From: Candidatus Eiseniibacteriota bacterium
Lineage (GTDB): Bacteria > Arandabacterota > Arandabacteria > Arandabacterales > Arandabacteraceae
Direction: 5' to 3'
Length of the DNA stretch: 7,844 nt
Assembly: GCA_030622265.1 (NCBI GenBank)
Contig: JAUXGG010000060.1
Span: 1-7,844, forward strand
Part shown: one piece after another, positions 1-6,103 of the stretch
How the letters are laid out: every line of letters begins with the position of its first letter
Numbering within the stretch: position 1 is the first letter of the stretch
Program-made: the position numbers and the translations under genes
Notes under the pieces: generated by a model
The model's input: the letters and a program-made list of their open reading frames with translations, nothing else
Told to the model about the DNA's origin: nothing
The model's database searches: none

Positions 1-1056
1 AGCCGCGATCCCGTCCTCGGCCGTCTTGTGCATCTCCCGGGTCCGGATCTGTATCTCCACCATCTGGGCCCGAGGGCCGATCACCGTGGTGTGAAGCGAG
101 CGGTACATGTTCTTCTTGGGAATGGCGATGAAGTCCTTGATCCTGTCGATCACGGGCGAGAACCTCGAGTGGATGACGCCAAGCGCCTTATAGCAATCGG
201 CAACATTCTCGGTGATCAGCCTGACCGCCAGGAGGTCGAAGATATCCTCGATGGGCCTCTTCTGGTTCTTCATCTTCATGTAGATGCTGTAAAAATGCTT
301 GGCCCTTCCGGTCATCTCGGCCTCGACCCCGCTCTGCTTCAAAGCCTCGAGAAGCGGCCCCTTCAGTTCCTCTATGTACCTCTCCCGCTCCTCGCGGCTT
401 AAGGCTACCTGCCTCGCGAGCAGGTCATAAGCCTCCGGGTCGAGGTACTTCAAGGTCAGGTCCTCGAGCTCCCACTTGACCTTCGCGATACCCAGCCGGT
501 GCGCAAGCGGAGCGAACACGTCGACGGTCTCCCTGGATATCCGAATCCTGTCTTCCTCGGGAAGGTACTGGAGCGTTCTCATATTGTGCAGCCGGTCCGC
601 GAGTTTAATGAGGATCACCCGCACGTCCTCGGCCATGGAGAGAAGCATCTTCCGGTACTTCTCCATCTGCTCCTGCTCGGGGCTCTCGAAGCTCATCTCG
701 CTGATATTGGTGACACCGTCGATGATCACCGCCATCTCCTCCCCGAATTCCTTCCTGATCTCGTCGAGTCCGATCTGGGTATCCTCGATGATGTCGTGAA
801 GCAGGCCCCCCGCAATTGTCACCGAGTCCAGGTGCAGCTCGGCAAGGATCCGGGCGGTCTCGATACAATGCGTCACATAAGGAGCTCCGGAGCAGCGGAA
901 CTGCCCGTCATGGGCGCTGGTGCTGAAGTTGTAAGCCTTGGTTATGAGATCGAGATCCGCACCCGGCCTCAGGCGTTCGATGTCGGCGATAAGATGCGAC
1001 AGCTCAACGCTCTCGGCGGGTGTCCCCTTCTCGTCCTCATTGTGATTGACTCTCAT
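1..1056 (-). CDS. rel: Bifunctional (p)ppGpp synthetase/hydrolase, Rel/SpoT family (N-terminal part, cut by window edge)
   Basis: A long RSH enzyme that makes and degrades the alarmone (p)ppGpp in the stringent response. The 352 visible codons hold the whole HD hydrolase domain and most of the synthetase domain. Hydrolase residues are present: H63 (YVTHCIETA, where Pro after His is usual), H87-D88 in LLHDIIEDT, and D154 in KLADRLHNMRTL. The synthetase side shows GRAKHFYSIYMKM (250-262), the RIKD form of the RXKD motif (305-308) typical of bifunctional Rel/SpoT rather than the EXDD of monofunctional RelA, KNMYRSLHTT with Y318, and E334 in VEIQIRT. The TGS, helical and ACT regions would lie beyond the left edge. 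ATG at 1056 is the only plausible start: the frame stays open up into rnpB but has no ATG, GTG or TTG between them. The ribosome site is weak (GGGGAG, 13 nt upstream). Family call is certain; bifunctionality is inferred from intact motifs. Confidence 0.97.
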   Translation of the reverse strand, partial: MRVNHNEDEKGTPAESVELSHLIADIERLRPGADLDLITKAYNFSTSAHDGQFRCSGAPYVTHCIETARILAELHLDSVTIAGGLLHDIIEDTQIGLDEIRKEFGEEMAVIIDGVTNISEMSFESPEQEQMEKYRKMLLSMAEDVRVILIKLADRLHNMRTLQYLPEEDRIRISRETVDVFAPLAHRLGIAKVKWELEDLTLKYLDPEAYDLLARQVALSREERERYIEELKGPLLEALKQSGVEAEMTGRAKHFYSIYMKMKNQKRPIEDIFDLLAVRLITENVADCYKALGVIHSRFSPVIDRIKDFIAIPKKNMYRSLHTTVIGPRAQMVEIQIRTREMHKTAEDGIAA

Positions 1057-1093
1057 ACCCTTATGAGCTCTCCCCGATGCTTTCCTGATGGCT

Positions 1094-1111
1094 GCCCGCT
1101 TTGCGGCGGGC
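1094..1111 (-). terminator. GC-rich hairpin between rnpB and rel, no U-tract
   Basis: GCCCGC (1094-1099) and GCGGGC (1106-1111) form a perfect 6-bp stem with a 6-nt loop in the gap between the rnpB 3' end and the rel start. Read on the minus strand it is followed by AGCCATCAGG, not a T-run, so it does not look like an efficient intrinsic terminator. It could protect the rnpB 3' end, mark a processing site, or act as a leaky terminator. The arms are clear; the function is a guess. Confidence 0.35.
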
Positions 1112-1152
1112 TTGCCTCTCCTACCAGGCTGAACCTCAAGATCTGGCCGGCA

Positions 1153-1532
1153 CCGGACCAGGCAGTAAGCCGAGTTCTGTCCCGACAGGCCGACGCCGAC
1201 AGTCGAACCTGCGACGATGGTCATTAATCTAAGGATGTGAGTTGCCTCACACCTCAAGCGACCCAACCCGGGAATCATAACGAAGCGGGCAACTTCTCTT
1301 CCCCTATTTGGTCTTGCTCCAGGTGGGGTTTACCTATCCACCTCCGTCACCGGAAGTGATGGTGAGCTCTTACCTCGCCTTTTCACCCTTACCAGCCTGA
1401 GCTGGCGGTATGTTTTCTGTGGCACTTTCCTTAGGATCACTCCCACTGGGCGTTACCCAGCACCCTGCCCTATGGAGCTCGGACTTTCCTCGCACGGGCT
1501 TAACCCTCGCGCGACCATCTTGCCTGCTCCGG
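1153..1532 (-). ncRNA. rnpB: RNase P RNA, bacterial type A
   Basis: Catalytic RNA subunit of RNase P, which removes 5' leaders from pre-tRNAs. On the minus strand it carries the hallmark blocks: GAGGAAAGTCCGAGC (1477-1491, conserved region I), GGGCAGGGTGCTGGGTAACG, GGTAAGGGTGAAA-like and GAGCAAGACCAAATAGG segments, and ACAGAACTCGGCTTA (1166-1180, conserved region V). Helices support the ends: P1 pairs CCGGAGCAGGCA (1521-1532) with TGCCTGGTCCGG (1153-1164) with one G.G mismatch; P2 pairs GATGGTC (1513-1519) with GACCATC (1216-1222); P18 is a hairpin (1233-1253) capped by a GCAA tetraloop. Between P18/P2 and region V lie about 35 nt that E. coli lacks, probably a P19-type helix. At about 380 nt it is a normal size. 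The 5' end falls 2 nt after the RNase H stop codon, so it is either co-transcribed and processed or driven by a promoter inside that gene. The exact termini may be off by a few nt. Confidence 0.96.
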
Positions 1533-1534
1533 AT

Positions 1535-2143
1535 TTACCTCCTCTTGCGTGATGAGATGGCCAGATTCGCAAGCCTGTCTGCTTGCTTGTTATCGTCTCT
1601 TCCAATCTGTGTAATGCTAAAATCTTCAAAGAGTTTCGTCATTTCTTTCAGGTTTTCATACAAGTGCGCCAGCCTGGTGCTCTTGACCCTGTACTTGCCT
1701 GTAATCTGGTTAGCCAGGAGGCCCGAGTCAACCCTGAGTTCGACCTGTCCCGCACCCAGCTCCGAGGCGAGCTTCAAGGCAAGGATAGCTCCCTCATACT
1801 CGGCCACATTATTGGTCGCCCTGCCCAGGTACTTGTAATCCTCCATCAAGACCTGCCCAGCGTGATCGATAAGCAGCGCTCCGCAGCCCGCCTCGCCCGG
1901 GTTGCCGATCGATGCTCCATCGGAATAAGCTATCAGGCTCAAGGTCTTCCCCCCACCGGCCTTCCCACTTCCGGCCTTCCCACCTCCGACCTCTCCAGAC
2001 TCCACCCTCTCGGCCAGGTCATAGATCCGGTCGGCAAGCACCTTGCGGGATTTATACCCCGCCTCCTTCGAGGCAACCGCCATGGACTGCCCCGAAGCCA
2101 GCAGCCTGAGCGCATAAGCCAGATCTCCGGAGTCGCGGGCCAT
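1535..2143 (-). CDS. Ribonuclease H type I (RVT_3-like) with extra N-terminal helical domain
   Basis: Predicted endonuclease cutting the RNA strand of RNA:DNA hybrids (primers, R-loops). The 202-residue protein has an RNase H fold from about residue 67 to 197 with all four acidic catalytic positions: D75 (YSDGAS), E117 (VAEYEGA), D139 (RVDSGLLANQ) and D189 (NKQADRLAN). The His that often precedes this last motif (HVPR..NK.AD in relatives) is replaced: the segment reads TQIGRDDNKQAD. Residues 1-48 form a separate small helical, possibly helix-turn-helix, domain (AVASKEAGYKSRKVLADRI). It joins the RNase H fold through a Gly/Lys linker of three five-residue repeats, GGGKA-GSGKA-GGGKT (about 53-67). 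ATG 2143 sits 3 nt after the upstream stop, with GGGAG 6 nt before it inside the end of the zinc-ribbon gene, implying coupled translation. The gene ends 2 nt before rnpB. The N-terminal domain's function is unknown to me. Confidence 0.93.
   Translation of the reverse strand: MARDSGDLAYALRLLASGQSMAVASKEAGYKSRKVLADRIYDLAERVESGEVGGGKAGSGKAGGGKTLSLIAYSDGASIGNPGEAGCGALLIDHAGQVLMEDYKYLGRATNNVAEYEGAILALKLASELGAGQVELRVDSGLLANQITGKYRVKSTRLAHLYENLKEMTKLFEDFSITQIGRDDNKQADRLANLAISSRKRR
1943..1988. repeat. Imperfect 15-bp tandem repeat encoding the RNase H linker
   Basis: About three copies of a 15-bp unit (plus strand CCGGCCTTCCCACTT, CCGGCCTTCCCACCT, and flanking diverged copies). On the minus strand they encode the GGGKA-type linker of the RNase H protein. 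The 15-bp period keeps the reading frame, so copy-number change would only lengthen or shorten the linker. Confidence 0.8.
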
Positions 2144-2146
2144 AAG

Positions 2147-2854
2147 CTACTCCCACTTCCAGATGATGATACGACCGCAGCCTTCACATGTGATGATGCG
2201 TTCATCCCGCTTGAGATTCTGCATCTCCTGGGGAGGTATGCGCCGGAAGCAGCCGCCGCAAGCCCCGTTCTCGACCGATGTAACCGCCAGGCCGTTCTTG
2301 CTTTCCCGGATACGCTCATATCTCTTGAGCAGGATCTTGTCTACGCCCACCAGCATCCGTGTCCGCTCGTCGAGCTTGATGGCAATCGCACTGCGAAGCT
2401 TCTCCAGGTCCTGATCCAGCTTCGCCTGCTCCGCCTTGGCCTTGCTACTCTCCTCCTTCAGGCGCGCTTCCTCTTCCTTTATGATCGTCGCGGCCTGCTC
2501 CGCCTGGTCCAGGATCCCGAGTATCTCGTCCTCGAGGCCCGAGCCCTTCTCGTCAAGGCCGGAAATCTCGTGCTGAAGAGCTTCATACTCCCGGTTGCTC
2601 TTTACCTGGAAGAGCTGGGTCTTGAACTTGTTCTTCTTCTCATTCATCGAATCAAGCTCGATCTCGAGTTCCTTGCGCTTCTTGGCGAACTCGACGGACT
2701 TACCCTTTGCCTCCTGGACTTTCTCTTCGAGCGCTTCCAGTCCCTCTTCCAGCTCCTGCTTCGTCTCCGGAATCGACTCCTCGTCGGCCCTCAAGGCGTC
2801 GATCCCGTCATCAAGTTTCTGGAGCTTCAGCAGAAGATCCTTCGTTTTTCTCAT
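2147..2854 (-). CDS. Coiled-coil C4-type zinc ribbon protein (COG1579/DUF164 family)
   Basis: Cytosolic 235-residue protein made of a long charged antiparallel coiled coil (about residues 5-180, rich in K/E/Q heptads) and a C-terminal C4 zinc ribbon. The family motif VKSNREYEALQ (84-94) lies mid-coil. The ribbon cysteines are C199-x2-C202 and C223-x2-C226. The family includes Helicobacter pylori HP0958 (FlgZ), a partner of sigma-54 and flagellin mRNA, but most members have no proven role; nucleic-acid or protein binding is a reasonable inference. The frame stays open upstream to 2974, but the start is almost surely ATG 2854: GGAAGGGAG lies 7 nt upstream, the family N-terminus begins at MRKTKDLLLKLQKLD, and this ATG overlaps the nif3 stop as ATGA. 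Only 3 nt separate its stop from the RNase H start. The Nif3/zinc-ribbon/RNase H trio also occurs in order in mycobacteria. Confidence 0.93.
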   Translation of the reverse strand: MRKTKDLLLKLQKLDDGIDALRADEESIPETKQELEEGLEALEEKVQEAKGKSVEFAKKRKELEIELDSMNEKKNKFKTQLFQVKSNREYEALQHEISGLDEKGSGLEDEILGILDQAEQAATIIKEEEARLKEESSKAKAEQAKLDQDLEKLRSAIAIKLDERTRMLVGVDKILLKRYERIRESKNGLAVTSVENGACGGCFRRIPPQEMQNLKRDERIITCEGCGRIIIWKWE

Positions 2855-3927
2855 GTGTTTACTCCTTCCCTTCCAGCTTTCGATGGCAAGAAAGTCCTGA
2901 GACCCCAGGATTCCAGCTTGGCTCTCTCGCGTACCATGTATACCAGTTCCTTTGCCCCGGCGATGAGGAAGCAATACCCGGGGAACTCCACGACCTCGGT
3001 CCGCCAGGAGGCCCTTAAGAGCCTCGCCAGGCCGCCTGAGTCAGGACCAATATAGAGATCGACATCTCTCAGCATCGCCTCGTTCAGACCCCTCTCTGGC
3101 TCGCCGTCCCAGATGAGCACCCGGCTGCATTCGGAGTTGCCGGACAGATACGCCGGCCTGGAGCCTAAGACCGAGACCAGTTTTCTCGAAGCCTCGGAAG
3201 AGGCCAGGAGCGGATCGACGCGGCCTACTCTCCCTTCCCCAAAATCCCTCCCGCCGGCCAGCTCGTAGGTCTCCACCACAGGTTCCTCATAGGGATGCAC
3301 CTTCTTAAGCGCAGCCACCGCCCTGCCCAATCGGTCAGAGGGAACCAACACCTCGAGGCGCCGCTCGTCGACTTCCTCCAGCCTGCCAGGGTGCCCATAA
3401 GCCGGTTTGGATCCCTTCTCCCCTAAGAAAGTGCCGGTACCGGGGCTCGAGAAGGAGCACTTGGAATAGAGCCCGTACCTGCCTCCGCCCTGGGCGAAGA
3501 GCGACTCACGCACCTTGGGCAACTTCTCTTCAGGCACGAAGGTCACGATCTTGTAGTTGGATTCGCGGCCTGCGGGTAAGACGGGCTTCGCCTCCAGGAT
3601 CCCGATGTCATGGGCGATCTTGTGGGCGATGCCCCAGGAGTGGTAGCGCCATATGGGATCCACCGACCTTACGACGAAACCGTCCAGCCCCTTAAGGCCT
3701 GCCGAGAAGAGACTCCGTCTCTCATCGTCCACGGCGCCCATGTAGGCGACATAGGCGCCATCATCCGGCTTGCCTTTCCTGAAGATTCCACCCAGCTGCG
3801 ACGGATTCCAGGCCACGAAGAACCTGCTGACCTCGAGCTCCGGACTGCCCAGTGTGAAACCCTCTCCGGAAGTGGCGCTCCTCGGAGCGAACTCATCCAC
3901 CAGCCTGTCCAGGACTTCAGCTTTCAT
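2851..3927 (-). CDS. Nif3-family protein with PII/CutA1-like insert and degenerate metal-site halves
   Basis: A 358-residue member of the Nif3 family (YqfO/YbgI type), usually ring-forming proteins with a dinuclear metal centre and no settled function. The clearest part is the PII/CutA1-like insert at about 124-224, close to that of B. subtilis YqfO: YKIVTFVPEEKLPKVRESLF, YSKCSFSSPGTGTF, RLEVLVPS and KKVHPYEEPVVETYEL. The C-terminal half begins GEGRVGRV (230-237), matching the family's GLGRIG, and has DLYIGPDSGG where DVYITGD is usual. The metal ligands appear to be missing: no SHHP in the N-terminal half, no HTNLD, and GYCFLIAG in place of GHxxxE near the C-terminus. The protein may therefore bind no metal. 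Start chosen at ATG 3927 (GGGGA 7 nt upstream) over ATG 3960 and 3933, which have no well-spaced ribosome site. Its TGA overlaps the next gene's ATG. Family call rests mainly on the insert and the C-terminal half. Confidence 0.85.
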   Translation of the reverse strand: MKAEVLDRLVDEFAPRSATSGEGFTLGSPELEVSRFFVAWNPSQLGGIFRKGKPDDGAYVAYMGAVDDERRSLFSAGLKGLDGFVVRSVDPIWRYHSWGIAHKIAHDIGILEAKPVLPAGRESNYKIVTFVPEEKLPKVRESLFAQGGGRYGLYSKCSFSSPGTGTFLGEKGSKPAYGHPGRLEEVDERRLEVLVPSDRLGRAVAALKKVHPYEEPVVETYELAGGRDFGEGRVGRVDPLLASSEASRKLVSVLGSRPAYLSGNSECSRVLIWDGEPERGLNEAMLRDVDLYIGPDSGGLARLLRASWRTEVVEFPGYCFLIAGAKELVYMVRERAKLESWGLRTFLPSKAGREGVNT

Positions 3928-4061
3928 CGGCATTCCCCGTGAGGACCTTCCCCATAACAAGAAAGGCGTGTACCGACATGCGGTACACGCCTCGGAAACC
4001 GGCTACCAAAGCCGTTTCTGTTGAGGAGCTTCCTCCTCTTTTCCATGCGCTTCAGCGACAT
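3924..4061 (-). CDS. Possible 45-residue basic small protein or leader ORF
   Basis: A short frame starts 11 nt after the encoded CCA of tRNA-Val and runs to a TGA overlapping the nif3 ATG (ATGA). It has a good ribosome site, AGAGGA 5 nt before the ATG, and the peptide begins MSLKRMEKRRKLLNRNGFG, strongly basic. I recognise no family. Against it: the second half lies across a perfect 12-bp hairpin that looks like a terminator, and the composition of residues 22-45 is not protein-like. It could be a real small protein, a leader peptide coupling translation to nif3, or chance. A second in-frame ATG (4046) would give 40 residues. Confidence 0.3.
   Translation of the reverse strand: MSLKRMEKRRKLLNRNGFGSRFPRRVPHVGTRLSCYGEGPHGECR
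3955..3992 (-). terminator. Perfect 12-bp hairpin with short T-rich tail after the tRNAs
   Basis: AGGCGTGTACCG (3964-3975) and CGGTACACGCCT (3981-3992) are exact inverted complements around a 5-nt loop. Read on the minus strand the stem is followed by TTCTTGTTA, a T-rich but interrupted tail. This fits a weak intrinsic terminator for the tRNA transcript, or an attenuator controlling read-through into nif3, whose start lies 28 nt beyond the tail. A protein-binding palindrome or mobile hairpin element is also possible. Confidence 0.6.
3995..4018 (-). other. Secondary hairpin in the nif3 leader
   Basis: GAAA-C-CGGCT (3995-4004) pairs with AGCCG-TTTC (4010-4018): nine pairs, one bulged C and a 5-nt loop. 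It lies just upstream, in the direction of transcription, of the 12-bp hairpin. Spaced 2 nt from it, it makes the nif3 leader a run of stem-loops; a third weak pairing, GAGGA (4023-4027) with TCCTC (4034-4038), precedes it. Function unknown. Confidence 0.4.
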
Positions 4062-4072
4062 CGCGTTCCTCT

Positions 4073-4149
4073 TGGTGGGCGATACTGGATTTGAACCAGT
4101 GACCTCCCGCGTGTGAGGCGGGCGCTCTCAACCACTGAGCTAATCGCCC
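4073..4149 (-). tRNA. tRNA-Val (anticodon CAC), CCA encoded
   Basis: Complete cloverleaf on the minus strand. The acceptor stem pairs GGGCGAT with ATCGCCC, discriminator A. The D arm begins TAGCTCAGTGGTTGAGAGC. The anticodon stem CCCGC/GCGGG is perfect around loop CTCACAC, giving CAC, which reads GTG valine codons. The T arm is ACTGG-TTCAAAT-CCAGT. CCA is encoded (4073-4075). It lies 17 nt after the upstream tRNA, so both probably come from one transcript. Confidence 0.97.
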
Positions 4150-4166
4150 TACTATTCACTTATGAC

Positions 4167-4243
4167 TGGTGGGCCCACTAGGGCTCGAACCTAGGACCTT
4201 CCGGTTATGAGCCGGGCGCTCTAACCAACTGAGCTATGGGCCC
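4167..4243 (-). tRNA. tRNA with CAU anticodon (tRNA-Ile2 or elongator tRNA-Met), CCA encoded
   Basis: Complete cloverleaf: acceptor GGGCCCA/TGGGCCC, discriminator A, D arm TAGCTCAGTTGGTTAGAGC, anticodon loop CTCATAA, T arm CTAGG-TTCGAGC-CCTAG, CCA encoded (4167-4169). The paired acceptor position 1 and the D arm argue against initiator tRNA. The C4-G69 and C5-G68 pairs are features that E. coli TilS uses to recognise tRNA-Ile2, whose C34 becomes lysidine and reads AUA, so Ile2 is somewhat favoured over elongator Met. The anticodon stem has a C27.A43 mismatch at its base. Confidence 0.93.
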
Positions 4244-4265
4244 GGAAAAACTTTTTGAAACTACG

Positions 4266-4296
4266 ATTATAGTAAATTGGACCCGTCTACCGTCAA
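4266..4296 (-). promoter_or_regulatory. Sigma-70 type promoter for the two tRNAs
   Basis: On the minus strand TTGACG (4291-4296) and a perfect TATAAT (4266-4271) are separated by 19 bp, longer than the ideal 17. Transcription should begin near 4259, about 16 nt before the first tRNA. The -35 box starts only 7 nt after the rpoD stop, and no terminator separates them, so the tRNAs may also receive read-through from rpoD. The local sequence is clearly more AT-rich than the flanking genes. Confidence 0.65.
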
Positions 4297-4303
4297 GCTA
4301 AAA

Positions 4304-6055
4304 CTAAGGCAGCTCGATGTAACCCGTCAACTTACGCGCCCTCGACGGATGCTTAAGCTTCCTCAAGGCCTTGGCCTCGATCTGGCGCACCCTCTCGCGC
4401 GTCACATTAAAGATACTTCCCACTTCCTCCAGGGTACGGGGACACCCGTCTCCCAGGCCGAAACGCAGCCTTATGACCTTCTCCTCACGCCTGGTGAGCG
4501 TCGAGAGCACATTGCTCATCTGCTCCTGCAGCATGACGAAGGCCGCCGACTGCGCCGGGGAGACCACTCTAGTGTCCTCGATGAAATCGCCCAGGTTAGA
4601 GTCCTCGTCCTCCCCGATGGGGCGGTCGAGCGATATGGGCTCCTGGGCAGCCTTCAAGACACTCTTTACCTTGTCCAGCGGCAGGTCCAGGGTCTTGGCG
4701 ATCTCCTCCGGAGAGGGCTCCCGCCCGTACTCCTGTACCAGGCGGCGCGAAGCCCGTAAGACCTTGTTGATGGCCTCGATCATATGGACCGGCACGCGGA
4801 TGGTCCTGGCCTGGTCGGCGATAGCGCGTGTTATAGCCTGTCTGATCCACCAGGTCGCATAGGTCGAGAACTTATAACCCTTCTTGTAATCGAACTTCTC
4901 GACCGCGCGCATAAGACCGCTATTACCTTCCTGGATGAGATCGAGGAACTCGAGGCCCCTGTTGACATAACGCTTGGCGATAGATATCACCAGCCGGACA
5001 TTGGCCTCGACCATCCTCTTCTTGCCGTCATTGACCATCTCCTCGCCAACGGCAATCTCTTCCACAAGTTCTCCGAGACCAACCCTGGTCATCCTGGCTT
5101 CGATCTCCACCCGCCGGATCTTGCGCCTGGCATTGCGGACCCGCTTATCATAGCCTACCCACTCTTCCTTGCCCCTGCGGGTCTGCCTCTTGACCTTCCT
5201 GACCTCGGCCTTGCCCTTGTTGCAGAGACGCGCGATCGCAAGCACCTGCTCCGACGGGAAGCCGGTTTCCTTCTCGACGTCGATGACTTCCTTCTCACTC
5301 TCCAGGATCCGCGCCGCGAGGTTCTTGGGCCGGTCGGCCAGCCTGGCTATCTGCTGGCGGTGCAGCCGCAGGCTTCCGCACTCCTTGAGCCTCTTCTCAT
5401 TGAACTTATCAATCTGGGCCCGGACCACGTCCTCCCTCTTCTTGCTGGTCTTGGAGGTGATCTTCTTCTCGAGCTTCTCAATTTCCAGGTTGATCTTGAG
5501 GACCTTCTTGATACACCGGAGTGCGCGGTGCTTCTCCTTGCGCCCCGTATAGAGCGGTCCCCAGGCGCCTATGTCCACCTGCAGGAAGTCCTCGATCTTG
5601 ATCCTGCCGACCTCGAGCCTCTCCGCGAGTGAGAGCAGGTCCCTGTACGATGCCGGACATCCGAACACCGCCCTCTCCACGGTGGACTGGCCGTCCTCGA
5701 TCTGCTTGGCCAGGGTGATCTCGCCTTCCCTGTCGAGGAGCGGTACCTTGCCCATCTCCCGCAAGTACATCCGGATGGGGTCGTCATAGCGCATACTCTG
5801 CGATGCCACTTGAGCTTCGAGGCGCTTTGCCTTTTCCTTCTCTTGTTTGGCTCGCTTCTTCAGCGCTTCCTGGGCCGATTCGACCACGTCGATGCGCATG
5901 TCGATGAACATTCGATAGACATTGTCCATGTCCTCCACGGTGGCATCAGCCCCGAGGCAGTCGTTGATCTGGTCCAGCGTTATGTACTTTTGCTTCGCAC
6001 CAAGCTGTCTGAGCTTTGTCCTGACTTTTCCTCTTAATCCAGACTTTGACGGCAT
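4304..6055 (-). CDS. rpoD: RNA polymerase primary sigma factor RpoD (sigma-70)
   Basis: Housekeeping sigma factor that directs RNA polymerase to -10/-35 promoters. The 583 residues show the full group 1 layout: region 1.1 (about 9-65), region 1.2 ([21 protein letters not shown], 92-112), a long charged non-conserved region (about 123-345), region 2 ([63 protein letters not shown]), region 3 (about 425-500, including SPEEIA and the [12 protein letters not shown] linker), and region 4 with the helix-turn-helix ([20 protein letters not shown], 541-560) and the terminal [16 protein letters not shown] has Ser where Ile is usual. The ATG at 6055 has an AGGGGAGGG-type ribosome site 7 nt upstream. 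It follows dnaG by 48 nt with no hairpin between, so an operon is likely. The perfect TATAAT downstream fits recognition by such a sigma. Confidence 0.98.
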   Translation of the reverse strand: MPSKSGLRGKVRTKLRQLGAKQKYITLDQINDCLGADATVEDMDNVYRMFIDMRIDVVESAQEALKKRAKQEKEKAKRLEAQVASQSMRYDDPIRMYLREMGKVPLLDREGEITLAKQIEDGQSTVERAVFGCPASYRDLLSLAERLEVGRIKIEDFLQVDIGAWGPLYTGRKEKHRALRCIKKVLKINLEIEKLEKKITSKTSKKREDVVRAQIDKFNEKRLKECGSLRLHRQQIARLADRPKNLAARILESEKEVIDVEKETGFPSEQVLAIARLCNKGKAEVRKVKRQTRRGKEEWVGYDKRVRNARRKIRRVEIEARMTRVGLGELVEEIAVGEEMVNDGKKRMVEANVRLVISIAKRYVNRGLEFLDLIQEGNSGLMRAVEKFDYKKGYKFSTYATWWIRQAITRAIADQARTIRVPVHMIEAINKVLRASRRLVQEYGREPSPEEIAKTLDLPLDKVKSVLKAAQEPISLDRPIGEDEDSNLGDFIEDTRVVSPAQSAAFVMLQEQMSNVLSTLTRREEKVIRLRFGLGDGCPRTLEEVGSIFNVTRERVRQIEAKALRKLKHPSRARKLTGYIELP

Positions 6056-6103
6056 GCTTGGCCCTCCCCTTTCCTCTTAAGAACAAATACCCGTCCCAAA
6101 AGG

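Noticed and set aside
499..1227. 242-codon open frame on the plus strand
   Set aside because: Antisense to rel and running into the RNase P RNA; no domain and no ribosome site tied to it.
1453..1518. Short minus-strand ORF starting ATG 1518 behind the AGGAGG at the RNase H end
   Set aside because: It lies wholly inside the conserved 5' part of rnpB, sits 19 nt from the AGGAGG and stops after about 21 codons; the RNA explains the sequence.
1410..1838. 142-codon plus-strand open frame across the rnpB 5' half
   Set aside because: It covers the RNase P RNA and the RNase H 3' end; no protein signature.
1943..1988. Tandem repeat as a possible CRISPR or regulatory repeat
   Set aside because: The 15-bp period is in frame and encodes a Gly/Lys linker; there are no spacers.
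2855..2974. 40-codon N-terminal extension of the zinc-ribbon protein
   Set aside because: The extension overlaps the nif3 coding end, has no family similarity, and the downstream ATG has a proper ribosome site and an ATGA junction.
1583..3055. 490-codon open frame on the plus strand
   Set aside because: It lies antisense to the RNase H, zinc-ribbon and nif3 genes, whose motifs and tight gene junctions are clear. The translation is Leu/Arg-rich with no recognisable domain; it is a shadow of GC-rich coding on the other strand.
4784..5632. 282-codon open frame on the plus strand
   Set aside because: Antisense to the rpoD coding region, which is complete and conserved; composition is the typical mirror of a Lys/Glu/Arg-rich gene.
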